A DNA stretch of 64,000 nucleotides from Dietzia sp. B32 (GCF_024732245.1 NZ_CP093845.1:744001-808000); one strand, 5' to 3'; numbered from the stretch's first letter, positions 51,331 to 60,287 are shown. Numbers and translations: made by a program. The notes: generated from the sequence alone by a model not told the origin.

Positions 51331-52553
51331 CCGACGCCGACGACGCCTCGCGACGCATGTGGATGAGCCTCGGGCTGGCAGCCGTGGGCACGGTGGGGGC
51401 GTACCGCGGCGCGTACGAGGTGCTGGCTCAGCAGGCCAGGATCGCGCGCCGGGTGATCCCCAAACCCACCTCCCGGCCCTATGAGGGCGACGGGCTCTAC
51501 CGACCCGGGGCCCGCTCCCCGGAACCGTGGCGGCCCGGCATGACGTGCGACGTGCACATGATGATCTTCGGCGACTCGCTCGCCGCTGGCCTCGGTGCCG
51601 ACTCCCCGGACGAGCTGCCCGGCGTGCTGCTGGCGCGCGGCCTGGCCGAGGAATCGGGCTGGAACGTACGGCTGAGCATCAAGGCGATCGTGGGTGCCAC
51701 CTCCAAGGGACTGCCCGGGCAGGTCGAGGCCATGCAGATCGCCCACGGCGACCCTGACATCTCGGTGATCCTCATCGGCGGGAACGACATCACCTCCCGC
51801 AACGCGATCGGCCCGTCGGCTCGCCGGGTGGGCGAGGCGGTTCAGGCGCTGCGCGGGAACGGCTCCCACGTCGTGGTGGGAACCTGCCCCGATCTGAGCA
51901 TCATCAAACCGGTCCCCCAGCCGCTGCGCTCGGTCATGTCCGGGCTGAGCCGGCGTCTCGCCGCCGCGCAGGCCGTGCAGGCGCGCAAGGCCGGCGGCGT
52001 CCCCGTCTCGCTGGCCGAGACGCTCGCGCCCGAGTTCCACCGACGCGGCGAGAGTCTGTTCTCGCCCGACCGCTTCCACCCCAACTCCGCCGGGTACGAG
52101 CTCGCCGCAGGGCTGTTGTTGCCCGCCGTGTGCGTGGCCCTGGGTGTGTGGGACGAGGTGCCCGAAGACCTCCGGCCCCGCGGCGCCGACGAGGCCGCCG
52201 CCTCGCTCGTGGAGGCCGAGCGCGCAGCCGACGAGGCCGGGAATGCGACCGAGCACGCAGCTGAGCCCGCGGTCGACGAGGGCACGGACGTGGACGCGCG
52301 CGACCGGTCCGCTGCGCACATCGAGCACCGCGAGTCCGTGGTCGCCCGTCTGACCACACGCCTCACCGACTTCGTCCGCACCCACGAGGATGCGGACGAC
52401 GGGGAACGGAACACGTTCCTGCATAATGAGGGCGTGGACGGTGACCCAGAGAACACGGGGTACGCCCGCGTGGCCGCGGACACACTCCGCCGCCGTAGCC
52501 GGATCCTGAGGCTGACCCGCTCGACGCGGGACGACCCGGACCGGCAGGACTGA
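51327..52553 (+). CDS. SGNH/GDSL-family esterase (Rv1075c-like)
   Basis: A 408-aa protein with an N-terminal hydrophobic segment (LGLAAVGTVGAYRGAYEVLA) that may anchor it to the membrane, then an SGNH hydrolase domain: nucleophile block GDSLAAGL near 87, GGND near 151, and the Asp/His pair in DRFHPNSAGY near 250. It is followed by a ~130-aa acidic, Ala/Glu-rich tail not found in minimal esterases. The neighbour downstream is a thiolase, as Rv1075c neighbours fadA3 (Rv1074c). ATG within the McrC-like stop region (ATGA). Confidence 0.85.
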   Translation: MTDADDASRRMWMSLGLAAVGTVGAYRGAYEVLAQQARIARRVIPKPTSRPYEGDGLYRPGARSPEPWRPGMTCDVHMMIFGDSLAAGLGADSPDELPGVLLARGLAEESGWNVRLSIKAIVGATSKGLPGQVEAMQIAHGDPDISVILIGGNDITSRNAIGPSARRVGEAVQALRGNGSHVVVGTCPDLSIIKPVPQPLRSVMSGLSRRLAAAQAVQARKAGGVPVSLAETLAPEFHRRGESLFSPDRFHPNSAGYELAAGLLLPAVCVALGVWDEVPEDLRPRGADEAAASLVEAERAADEAGNATEHAAEPAVDEGTDVDARDRSAAHIEHRESVVARLTTRLTDFVRTHEDADDGERNTFLHNEGVDGDPENTGYARVAADTLRRRSRILRLTRSTRDDPDRQD

Positions 52554-52594
52554 TCCGACCACAGCAGCACTCACCCGCAACGAAGGAGCTTTCC

Positions 52595-53815
52595 ATGCCG
52601 GAAGCCGTGATCGTCTCGTACGCCCGTTCCCCCATCGGGCGCGCCAACAAGGGTTCCCTCGTGGGCATCCGCTCCGACGACCTCACCGCCCAGATGGTCA
52701 AGGCCGCACTGGACAAGGTCCCCGCGCTCGACCCCACCCAGATCGACGACCTCATGCTGGGTTGTGGCCTGCCGGGTGGCGAGCAGGGCTTCAACATGGG
52801 CCGTGTCGTCTCCGTGCTCGCCGGCCTGGACACCGTTCCGGGCACCACCGTGAACCGCTACTGCTCCTCCTCGCTGCAGACCACCCGTATGGCGCTGCAC
52901 GCGATCAAGGCCGGCGAGGGTGACGTCTTCATCTCCGCCGGTGTGGAGACCGTCTCGAACTTCGCCAAGGGCACCGCCGACCACTGGCCGGACACCCACA
53001 ACCCGATCTTCGCCGACGCCGAGGCCCGCACCGCCAAGCGCGCCGAGGGTGGCGCCGAGACCTGGACCGACCCGCGGGTGAACGGCCAGCTCCCGGACGT
53101 CTACATCCCCATGGGCCAGACCGCCGAGAACGTCGCCCAGATGACGGGCATCACCCGCGAGGAGCAGGACCGCTGGGGCGTGCGCTCGCACAGCCGGGCC
53201 ATCGAGGCCATCGAGCGTGGACACTTCGCCAACGAGATCTCCGCGGTCACGATGCCCGACGGCACCGTCGTCACCACCGACGACGGCCCCCGCGCCGGCA
53301 CGACCTACGAGAAGGTCTCGCAGCTCAACCCGGTGTTCCGCCCCGACGGCACCATCGCGGCCGGCAACTGCTGCCCGCTCAACGACGGTGCCGCCGCCCT
53401 GGTGATCATGTCCGACACCAAGGCCAAGGAGCTGGGCCTCACCCCGCTCGCGCGCGTCGTCTCCACCGGCGTGTCCGGCCTGTCGCCCGAGATCATGGGC
53501 CTGGGCCCGATCGAGGCCGTCAAGAACGCCCTGCGCATCGCCGGCAAGTCGATCTCCGACATCGACCTGTTCGAGATCAACGAGGCGTTCGCCGTGCAGG
53601 TGCTCGGTTCGGCCCGCGAGCTCGGCATCGACGAGGACAAGCTCAACATCAACGGCGGCGCCATCGCGCTGGGCCACCCCTTCGGCATGACGGGCGCCCG
53701 CATCACCGCATCGCTCATCAACAACCTGCAGGCCGAGGACAAGCAGTTCGGCGTCGAGACCATGTGCGTCGGCGGCGGCCAGGGCATGGCGATGGTGCTC
53801 GAGCGCCTCAGCTGA
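52595..53815 (+). CDS. acetyl-CoA acyltransferase (thiolase, FadA3-like)
   Basis: Degradative thiolase of 406 aa completing beta-oxidation. Nucleophile Cys in VNRYCSSSLQ near 90, NEAFA near 327, GGAIALGHPFGMTGAR with the active-site His near 357, and the C-terminal Cys in CVGGGQG near 388: the full catalytic set. AAGGAG lies at ideal distance from the ATG. Not under a TGAA-N5-TTCA operator, so it is more likely a housekeeping fatty-acid thiolase than a part of the 1-36 kb regulon. Confidence 0.94.
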   Translation: MPEAVIVSYARSPIGRANKGSLVGIRSDDLTAQMVKAALDKVPALDPTQIDDLMLGCGLPGGEQGFNMGRVVSVLAGLDTVPGTTVNRYCSSSLQTTRMALHAIKAGEGDVFISAGVETVSNFAKGTADHWPDTHNPIFADAEARTAKRAEGGAETWTDPRVNGQLPDVYIPMGQTAENVAQMTGITREEQDRWGVRSHSRAIEAIERGHFANEISAVTMPDGTVVTTDDGPRAGTTYEKVSQLNPVFRPDGTIAAGNCCPLNDGAAALVIMSDTKAKELGLTPLARVVSTGVSGLSPEIMGLGPIEAVKNALRIAGKSISDIDLFEINEAFAVQVLGSARELGIDEDKLNINGGAIALGHPFGMTGARITASLINNLQAEDKQFGVETMCVGGGQGMAMVLERLS

Positions 53816-53843
53816 TCCCACGCCCCCTCTCGCGGGGCCACGC

Positions 53844-53895
53844 GAAGAGCGTTCCGACCACGATTCCCCAGAGGAACGTGGTCGGGACGCTCTTC
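53844..53895. terminator. terminator after thiolase gene
   Basis: A 19-bp stem with one mismatch (GAAGAGCGTTCCGACCACG against CGTGGTCGGGACGCTCTTC) and a 14-nt loop, 28 bp after the thiolase stop. Confidence 0.8.
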
Positions 53896-54030
53896 TCGTT
53901 GTGGCGGCGGTGTCGCCCGATGGCCGTCGCGTCGGAGCTTTCCGATGGACGTTCGCACAGACCGGGCGGGCGGAATGTCGCAGGTGCGTATTACTCTTTT
54001 GTCAGTCACCGCCATTCACATCGGAGTCCC

Positions 54031-55203
54031 ATGTCCCCGCGTTCTTCCCTCCCCCACCGCGCCCTCGGCTCCAGCGCACTCGCCCTCGCCCTCGTCGCGG
54101 GCTCGGTCATGCCGGCCGTAGCCGAGGACGGGCAGGCCGGATCCTCGTCCTCCGTGGGCGAGGTGGCGTTCGACGCGGTCGCCGGGAGCCTCGAGCAGAC
54201 TCCCGTCGGCTCCACCGCCGAACTGTTGGGCTCGGTCGGATCGGCGAACGTCCCGATCGTCCCCGCGTCCGTCGAGGAGGTCGGCGTCCCGACGAGGGTC
54301 GACCCTTCCATCAGGACGACCGAGTTCCTCGGCGTCGATCGCTACGACGGCCCGGACAACGTGTACGAGTACTGGTCCGTCCAGTCCGCAGCCATGCAGC
54401 GGGTGGTCACCGTGGAGGTCGTCAGGTCCCGCGGCACGGGGCCGGCACCTGTCCTGTACATGCTCGACGGCGTCGGGGCACCCGAGTACAGCACGGGCTG
54501 GAACCACGTCGCGGACATCCACGAGGTGATGGCGGACGAGAACGTCCATATCGTCAACCCGGCGGGCGCGTTCGCCTCCTTCTACTCGGACTGGGAGAAA
54601 GTGGACCCGGTGCTCGGCAACCACAAGTGGGAGACTTTCCTCACCGAGGAGCTGCCGCCCATCGTCGCGGAAGAGCTGGACACCAACGGCAAGTCGGCCA
54701 TCGCGGGCAACTCGATGGGCGCCCAGGCGGCGATGCATCTGGCCGCCCAACATCCGGATCTGTACGACGCGGTGATGGCATTAAGCGGCAACTACTCGAC
54801 AATGGACCCGCTCGGATATCAAACGGTGCGGCTGAGCGTCGTGACCCGTGGCGGCGATCTCGACAACATGTGGGGGCCGTACGGAAGTGAGCGGTGGCGG
54901 TATCACGACACCATCTCGCACCCGGAGAAGCTGCAGGACACGGCCGTCTACATGTCGGCCGGCACCGGTGACATCGGTCCGGCGGATCCGGGCGAGTACG
55001 GAAGCGAGAAGTTCGCGATGTGGTTCGGCATCGTCCTCGAGCGTGGCGTGCACGAGGCGACACAGGCGTTCTCGCGGGCGTTGACGGACGCCGGGGTCGA
55101 CCACCGTGCGGACTACGGAGACAACGGCCTGCACAACTGGGCGACCTTCATGCGGCACTTCGACGCCGGATGGGAGTACATCGAGCCCGCACTCCGGGAC
55201 TGA
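54031..55203 (+). CDS. secreted esterase of the mycolyltransferase (antigen 85) superfamily
   Basis: A 390-aa exported protein: signal peptide with core LALALVAGSVMPAVA and cleavage after AVA near residue 31, then an alpha/beta-hydrolase domain with YMLDGVGAPEYSTGW near 140, nucleophile elbow AGNSMGAQAAMHLA near 228 and a C-terminal HNW histidine near 371. Such enzymes transfer mycolates to trehalose or arabinogalactan in the cell envelope. The nucleophile elbow is GNSMG rather than the GLSMG of Ag85. Monocistronic, between two terminators. Confidence 0.85.
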   Translation: MSPRSSLPHRALGSSALALALVAGSVMPAVAEDGQAGSSSSVGEVAFDAVAGSLEQTPVGSTAELLGSVGSANVPIVPASVEEVGVPTRVDPSIRTTEFLGVDRYDGPDNVYEYWSVQSAAMQRVVTVEVVRSRGTGPAPVLYMLDGVGAPEYSTGWNHVADIHEVMADENVHIVNPAGAFASFYSDWEKVDPVLGNHKWETFLTEELPPIVAEELDTNGKSAIAGNSMGAQAAMHLAAQHPDLYDAVMALSGNYSTMDPLGYQTVRLSVVTRGGDLDNMWGPYGSERWRYHDTISHPEKLQDTAVYMSAGTGDIGPADPGEYGSEKFAMWFGIVLERGVHEATQAFSRALTDAGVDHRADYGDNGLHNWATFMRHFDAGWEYIEPALRD

Positions 55204-55265
55204 CCCGGGGCGGCGGCGCACGGGTTTTCTCGGGCCGCGCCGGAACACTGCTCCCGAAATGCCGA

Positions 55266-55298
55266 CGGCCCCGGCTCCCCTCGCGGGGGCCGGGGCCG
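55266..55298. terminator. bidirectional terminator
   Basis: CGGCCCCGG...CCGGGGCCG, a 9-bp GC stem with a 15-nt loop (itself able to pair further), between the convergent esterase and BI-1 genes. Confidence 0.7.
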
Positions 55299-55334
55299 TG
55301 GTGTTCGCGGGTCAGACCCGCGCCAGACGCGAAC

Positions 55335-56198
55335 TCAGTCGCGGAAGTAGCTCATGAGACGCAGGATCTCGACGTAGAGCCACACCAGGGTGACCGTCAG
55401 GCCGAGCGCAACGCCCCACGCCATCTTGGACGGGGCGCCGGCGCGCACGAGGCGGTCGGCGTTGTCGAAGTCCATCAGGAAGCTGAAGGCGGCCAGGCCG
55501 ATGCACAGGAGGCAGAAGCCGATCGCGATCGGGCCACCGTTGTACAGCGGGTTGGTGCCGGTGAACAGGCTCAGCACGATGCTGCCCAGGGCCGCGAACA
55601 GCACGCCGATCAACGCCGCCGACATGAAGCGGGTGAACTTGGGCGTGACGCGCACGGCGCCGGTCTTGTAGACGAAGAGCATGCCCACGAACACGCCGAT
55701 GGTGCCGAGGATCGCGGCACCCACCGCGCCGAGGACGCCGCCGGTGCCCTGCAGGTCGATGGTGAACAGGTACGTCGCCGCTCCGACGAACAGGCCCTCG
55801 AGGGCACCGTAGGTCAGGGTGACGGGGGCCGAGTCCATCTTGCGCGCGAAGGTGGCGATCAGCACGGTGACCAGGCCACCAATACCGCCGACCAGGATGA
55901 ACGGGAACAGGAGTCCCGGGTTCATGGTGATCAGGTAGAAGGCGATCGCGCCGACGATGCTGAGCAGACCGAGGGTCATTCCGGTCTTCGCGACGACGTC
56001 GTCGATCGTCATGGGCCGCGTGTCGGCGGCGAACTGCGGGTGCGCCTGCGGTGCACCGTAACCGGCCTGGCCGCCGAAGCCCTGCTGGCCGTACTGGCCC
56101 TGCTGGAACGCGCCGCGGCCGGCACCACCGAGGTGAGTGGCGCCACGGGCGCTGTCCGTGGACAGTGAACTGAAGACCGGGTTGCTGCTTGTGCGCAT
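55335..56198 (-). CDS. Bax inhibitor-1/YccA-family membrane protein
   Basis: A 287-aa integral membrane protein with about seven transmembrane helices (from LLSIVGAIAFYLITM near 78 to VALGLTVTLVWLYVEIL near 265) and the C-terminal EILRLMSYFRD. A cytoplasmic N-terminal extension of ~60 residues is Gln/Gly-rich (QQGQYGQQGFGGQAGYG). Family members are pH-sensitive ion (calcium) leak channels or stress proteins; the bacterial role is unclear. Confidence 0.9.
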   Translation of the reverse strand: MRTSSNPVFSSLSTDSARGATHLGGAGRGAFQQGQYGQQGFGGQAGYGAPQAHPQFAADTRPMTIDDVVAKTGMTLGLLSIVGAIAFYLITMNPGLLFPFILVGGIGGLVTVLIATFARKMDSAPVTLTYGALEGLFVGAATYLFTIDLQGTGGVLGAVGAAILGTIGVFVGMLFVYKTGAVRVTPKFTRFMSAALIGVLFAALGSIVLSLFTGTNPLYNGGPIAIGFCLLCIGLAAFSFLMDFDNADRLVRAGAPSKMAWGVALGLTVTLVWLYVEILRLMSYFRD

Positions 56199-56383
56199 CG
56201 AGGTCCCTTCGGAATTGTCGGGGAAGGTCGTTGATCGAGAGTCCCCGCCGGGTCACCGACGAATCACTCGTACCAGTGCAACGCGCGGGCCCACCTGTGT
56301 GTTCCCGGCGCCGGAACCCATCCTGCCGCACGAGCACGACGGGCGGATGGTCCTCTATCGAGACCTGCGCTAACGATATGTCG

Positions 56384-56412
56384 TTGACAGTCTTTGTCAT
56401 GGCGTGGATACT
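56384..56412 (+). promoter_or_regulatory. sigma-A-like promoter with inverted repeat upstream of padR-type gene
   Basis: TTGACA (56384-56389), 17 bp, GATACT (56407-56412). The inverted repeat TGACA-GTCTT-TGTCA at 56385-56399 starts inside the -35 and fills the spacer; likely the site of autoregulation by the PadR-type protein. Confidence 0.6.
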
Positions 56413-56461
56413 CGTCGCAAGAGGACTCGACTCCCGAGTCCGCACCCCAGAGGAGACGACG

Positions 56462-57190
56462 ATGCGTGACTACGACATCAGTCATGACCCGGGCGAGTAC
56501 GACCGTCCGGGACCCCGCGGACACGGAGGCCACCCCCGCCGCGGCGCAAGGCCCGGCCACCACCGCGGCCACCAGCGCGACCGTCGACACGACCACGGGC
56601 ACGGTGGAGGCCCGTTCGGTCCGGGCGGCCCCTTCGGCCCCGGGGGTCCGTTCGGCCCGGGCGGCCCCTTCGGACCCGGAGGTCCGTTCGGTTCGTTCGA
56701 CCAGCCACGAGGGTCGCGGCGCGGCCCCCATCAACGACGACGACGAGGAGATGTCCGACACGGCGCTCTCCTGCTGATCGCCGAGAGCCCCCGCAACGGT
56801 TACAGCATCATCCGCGAGCTGGCCGAGCGCAGTGGCGGGACCTGGCGACCCAGCTCCGGCGCCGTGTACCCCGCCCTGTCACTGCTTGAGGACGAGGGGC
56901 TGATCGAACCCGCAGAGGACGCCGGCCCCAAGCACTACCGACTCACCGACGCCGGTCGGGACGAGGTCGACGCACTCAAGGACCGCCCGGCGCCCTGGGA
57001 GGACGCCACCCAGGAAGCCACCGCCGGACTCGGCGGGAGCGTGGAGTTGTGGAAGGCGCTCGGCGATGCCGCCGTGGCCGTGCGGGCCGTGGTGCAGACC
57101 GGGGACGCTGCCGCCGGCTCCGCCGCGACCGACGAACTGGTCGCACTGCGCAAGCGCCTCTACGGCCTGCTGGCGGACGCCGGCGAGTAG
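56462..57190 (+). CDS. PadR-family transcriptional regulator with Gly-Pro-Phe repeats
   Basis: A 242-aa regulator. The winged helix lies at about 95-170: GALLLIAESPRNGYSIIRELAERSGG, WRPSSGAVYPALSLLEDEGLI (PadR signature) and KHYRLTDAGRDE, followed by a C-terminal helical dimerisation region. The first ~90 residues are His/Arg/Gly-rich and carry five GPGGPF-type repeats, a tail that is seen in some actinobacterial PadR proteins but is unusually regular here. Probably autoregulated through the TGACA inverted repeat in its promoter. Confidence 0.87.
   Translation: MRDYDISHDPGEYDRPGPRGHGGHPRRGARPGHHRGHQRDRRHDHGHGGGPFGPGGPFGPGGPFGPGGPFGPGGPFGSFDQPRGSRRGPHQRRRRGDVRHGALLLIAESPRNGYSIIRELAERSGGTWRPSSGAVYPALSLLEDEGLIEPAEDAGPKHYRLTDAGRDEVDALKDRPAPWEDATQEATAGLGGSVELWKALGDAAVAVRAVVQTGDAAAGSAATDELVALRKRLYGLLADAGE
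56609..56692 (+). repeat. tandem 12/24-bp repeats encoding GPGGPF
   Basis: Five to six head-to-tail units of the CCGTTCGGTCCGGGCGGC type inside the PadR-family gene; slippage here would change the repeat number without shifting the frame because units are multiples of 3. Confidence 0.7.
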
Positions 57191-57215
57191 GCCCCGGCGT
57201 TCTCGCGCACCGCCG

Positions 57216-58028
57216 TCACTCGCAGGCGACACCGTCGTTGTCGCGGTCGAGCTTCGAGGCGTACCCGGGCTGGCCGCGGTAGAGCGGGGCTGCCCCGGCC
57301 GCGCGGGCCGCGGAGCAGTTGGGGTAGTAGGTCGCCTGCTGGACCGGCTCCGCCAGCGGGGCGGGCGCGTAGGTCTGCGGCGGCGCATAGGTCGGCTCGG
57401 GGGCGGGCTCCGGAACCGGCGCGTAGGTGGACTGAGGGACGCCGGTCGCGACCGGCGTCGCCGATTCCGGTGAGCTCGCCGGGGCCTGGCTCAGGGTGGT
57501 CGGCGCGGTTGTGGTCGGCGCGGTGGCCCGGGCCGTGGTGGTGACGGTGCTGGTCGCGGCCACCGGACTCGAGGCCGGGGTCGCTGCCGGCTCGGGAGTG
57601 GGCATCAGCGCCGCGCCGAGGACGAGCATGGCGACCGAGACCGCGCCGACCACCGGCCAGCGGCGGACGAACGGGGCCAACGGGGTACTCCAGGTCAACG
57701 GGCTCAGCGCATCCGGGGAGACGTAGCCGGACATCGACCGGGCGGCCTCCGCCGACTGCCGGTCGAGCAGGAAGTCCTCCTCGGCGCGCGTGCGGTCCTC
57801 GCGCTCGCAGTGGACCCACCAACCGCCGGGCACTGCCATGGCCAGGCCGATCAGCGCCATCGCGACCGACTCGATGACGCCGCTGCCGAGCGTGCCGAGC
57901 GCCGCCACCACGACGAGCCCACCCACGACCAGGCCGGCCCAGGCCAGGACCGGCTTCCAGGCCGGGGGCGCGACGTAGGCCGGTTCGGTGAGGGTGGGAC
58001 GCGCCATGGAGGGCAGGACGATCGGCAT
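57216..58028 (-). CDS. membrane protein with C-terminal Excalibur calcium-binding domain
   Basis: A 270-aa protein: two helices near residues 30-70, a cytoplasmic stretch, a third helix near 125-140, a long Ala/Pro/Thr/Ser-rich extracytoplasmic linker, and a C-terminal Excalibur domain (YPNCSAARAAG ... LDRDNDGVACE) with the DxDxDG calcium loop and two cysteines. Probably surface-exposed. ATG at 58028 has no obvious ribosome-binding site. Confidence 0.85.
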   Translation of the reverse strand: MPIVLPSMARPTLTEPAYVAPPAWKPVLAWAGLVVGGLVVVAALGTLGSGVIESVAMALIGLAMAVPGGWWVHCEREDRTRAEEDFLLDRQSAEAARSMSGYVSPDALSPLTWSTPLAPFVRRWPVVGAVSVAMLVLGAALMPTPEPAATPASSPVAATSTVTTTARATAPTTTAPTTLSQAPASSPESATPVATGVPQSTYAPVPEPAPEPTYAPPQTYAPAPLAEPVQQATYYPNCSAARAAGAAPLYRGQPGYASKLDRDNDGVACE

Positions 58029-58072
58029 GTTCGCGGACTTTCGAGGGAGGTGAGGGGCCCGCGGTAGCGAGA

Positions 58073-58120
58073 GGACGACGCGCGGTGAGAATGTGAACAT
58101 TACTCCACCGCGCGCCGTCC
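58073..58120. terminator. large inverted repeat between ABC operon and Excalibur gene
   Basis: 15-bp arms GGACGACGCGCGGTG and CACCGCGCGCCGTCC with one mismatch around an 18-nt loop that holds a smaller dyad AATGT-GA-ACATT. Probably the terminator of the GntR-ABC operon; the inner dyad could be an operator for the Excalibur gene. Confidence 0.5.
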
Positions 58121-58180
58121 GCCAAAGATTCCTTATCAACCCGGACGCGTCAGCCCATCCCCGTCAGCAGCCCATCCCTG

Positions 58181-59014
58181 TCAACCGAGGGCCACCTTGC
58201 GGTTCCACGACCGCGCGGTGCGCCACAGGCAGTACGCCGCGAGCGCCACCAGCGAGACCACGAAGCCGATCGGCATGACCTCGCTGGTCGCGTTCCCCGC
58301 CGCGAGCTCGCCGACCAGGTCGAACCTCACCAGGCCCAGCGTCTCGCCGTCGGCCTCCCCCACCCCGAACGGCAGCACGAGCATGCCGAGCAGGGCGAGC
58401 GCCTGGGTCGCCAGGTAGACCACCACGAACACCACCACGGGTCCGCCGGCGCCGAGCCCGGCCAGTCGCCGCTCGTGCCCCACCGAGATCGAGAAGTAGT
58501 AGTACACCGGCCACACCAGGACCGAGGCGACCAGCAGGACGACGCCCGCCACGATCATCCACGCCGGGGACACGGCGGTGAGGGTCGCCCACGCGTCGCC
58601 CAGTATCGACCACGACGGCGGGGCACCCCCTGACCGCTGCGCGTTCGCCCACCACGCAAGCACCACGAGTACGACCGTCAGAACGATCGCGACCAGCGAG
58701 ACGAGCATCGTCCACGCCAGCTTGGCCCAGAAGATGCGGGACCCACGGACCGGGATGGAGTGCGTGAAGTACCCGGTGCGGCCGTAGCCGGACCGCCAGT
58801 AGTCGGCGGCGAGCGCCAGCTGGACGGCCGGGACCGCGACAACTGCCGCGAGGATGCCCGCGGCCAGCCCGAGCTCGGACAACAGCGGCCATCCCGAGGC
58901 ACCGAGCAGGCTGCCCACCACCCCGACCAGGCTGACCAGGCCGAAGAGGGTCGCGAGCGGACCGCGCGTGCGCAGCCACTCGTGCTTGAGGAGTGTTGTC
59001 GTCGTCGCTCTCAT
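58181..59014 (-). CDS. ABC transporter permease (YtrC/D-like)
   Basis: A 277-aa membrane protein with about six helices (for example LFGLVSLVGVVGSLLGA near 25, PVVVFVVVYLATQALALLGML near 195). Partner of the ATPase gene just upstream, whose stop it overlaps (ATGA). Likely an envelope-stress exporter or peptide-resistance transporter, as GntR/YtrA-linked cassettes commonly are. Confidence 0.82.
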   Translation of the reverse strand: MRATTTTLLKHEWLRTRGPLATLFGLVSLVGVVGSLLGASGWPLLSELGLAAGILAAVVAVPAVQLALAADYWRSGYGRTGYFTHSIPVRGSRIFWAKLAWTMLVSLVAIVLTVVLVVLAWWANAQRSGGAPPSWSILGDAWATLTAVSPAWMIVAGVVLLVASVLVWPVYYYFSISVGHERRLAGLGAGGPVVVFVVVYLATQALALLGMLVLPFGVGEADGETLGLVRFDLVGELAAGNATSEVMPIGFVVSLVALAAYCLWRTARSWNRKVALG

Positions 59015-59742
59015 CGGTAGGTCTCCCTGAAGATCTGGTCGAGGCTGGCGCCGCGGCTGCCGCGGAGGTCGTCGGCGTCGCCGGAGAGCAGGACGCGGCC
59101 GTGGCGCATCATGACGGCGGCGTCGAGGATCGGCTCGAGGTCGTGGACAAGGTGGGTGGTGATGAGCAGGAGCGAGTCCTCGGAGAGGTTGCGTACGATC
59201 CCGTCGAGGATCACCTGACGCGCGGCCGGGTCGACGCCCGAGATGGGCTCGTCGAGGAGGAACACGCGCGCGTCGCGGGACATGGCCAGTGCGATCTGGA
59301 CCTTCTCGCGCATGCCCTTGGACATCTGCTTGAGCCGCGCGGACTCGCTCAGGCCGAAGAAGCCGATGAGGTCGCGCGCCTTCTCGGGCTGGAAGTCGGC
59401 GAAGAAATCCGTGTACAGCTCGAGGCAGTAGCTCACCCGCGCGGCGTCGGGCAGGAAGCTGGTGTCGGGCAGGTAGGACACCAGTGCCTTGGACTCCGGA
59501 CCGGGGACGTGACCGGCGATCCGCACGTCGCCGGAGTACCCGGCCAGGACGCCGGCGAGGATCTTGAGCAGCGTGGTCTTGCCGCAGCCGTTCTCGCCCA
59601 GCAGGCCCACGATCTGCCCCGGGGCCAGGGCCATGTCCAGGCCGTCGAGAGCGGTGGTGGCGCCGTACGTCATGCGGAGCCCGGTGGCCTCAACGAGTGT
59701 AGTGGCGGGGCTCGCGGTGGAGGCATGATCGGTGGCGCTCAT
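59011..59742 (-). CDS. ABC transporter ATPase (YtrB-like)
   Basis: A 243-aa ATPase: Walker A GENGCGKTT near 48-56, signature MSKGMREK near 145, Walker B VFLLDEP near 165, H-switch TTHLVHD. The signature is SKGM rather than SGGQ, as in other YtrB-type ATPases. ATG at 59742 follows GGAGGT and lies 1 bp after the regulator stop, so it is preferred over in-frame ATGs upstream that would overlap the regulator gene. Confidence 0.87.
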   Translation of the reverse strand: MSATDHASTASPATTLVEATGLRMTYGATTALDGLDMALAPGQIVGLLGENGCGKTTLLKILAGVLAGYSGDVRIAGHVPGPESKALVSYLPDTSFLPDAARVSYCLELYTDFFADFQPEKARDLIGFFGLSESARLKQMSKGMREKVQIALAMSRDARVFLLDEPISGVDPAARQVILDGIVRNLSEDSLLLITTHLVHDLEPILDAAVMMRHGRVLLSGDADDLRGSRGASLDQIFRETYR

Positions 59743-59743
59743 G

Positions 59744-60142
59744 TCAGGCACCTCCGTCGTGCTCATCGGTAGTGGTGTGTTCATGGGTGTCCCATCTGTG
59801 GTCGAGCAGCGTTCGGGCTTTGTCGTGCGCCATTCCCAGGCCGCGGACGCGTCGGATATAGGCGTCGGCGGCGTCGGTGGCGAGGTCGGCGCGGACCTCG
59901 TCTATCCGCTCGGAGTCCAGCGTCACGAACCGCCCGGTCGCCCGCTCGGACCGGCACAGTTCGAGCCGTTCCAGTTCCGCGAGGGCCCGCTGGGCGGTGT
60001 TGGGGTTGACGCCGAGATCGGCCGCCAACTCCCGGACGCCGGGCATCTTGTCCCCGGCCTCCCATTCCCCGGTCACGATGCGTCGCGAGAACTCCTCGAC
60101 GAGCTGCACCCAGATCGGGGACGAGTTGTCGAACTGCATCAT
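59744..60142 (-). CDS. GntR-family regulator, YtrA subfamily
   Basis: A 132-aa repressor with the short YtrA layout: winged HTH SPIWVQLVEEFSRRIVTGEW to GVNPNTAQRALAELERLEL and only a ~50-residue C-terminal helical tail, too short for an effector domain. It controls the ABC genes that follow. The operator CTGTATTA-N6-TAATACAG lies 20 bp upstream. ATG 60142 and the adjacent ATG 60139 are both possible. Confidence 0.9.
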   Translation of the reverse strand: MMQFDNSSPIWVQLVEEFSRRIVTGEWEAGDKMPGVRELAADLGVNPNTAQRALAELERLELCRSERATGRFVTLDSERIDEVRADLATDAADAYIRRVRGLGMAHDKARTLLDHRWDTHEHTTTDEHDGGA

Positions 60143-60161
60143 CGCCCCACTTCCGTGTTGC

Positions 60162-60183
60162 TGTATTAGGTGATTAATACAGT
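60162..60183. promoter_or_regulatory. GntR/YtrA operator
   Basis: Perfect inverted repeat CTGTATTA-GGTGAT-TAATACAG directly upstream of the GntR-type gene, in a stretch distinctly A+T-rich for this genome. The expected autoregulatory site of the cassette. Confidence 0.75.
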
Positions 60184-60287
60184 GACATCCACCGGTGGTG
60201 CTTGTCAATAAATGGTTTCTGACGAGCCGTTGTGCGAGGCTCGGCCGAGGCGCAGACTGAGTTCAGGATCTGCGGAAAGGGCCAGCC

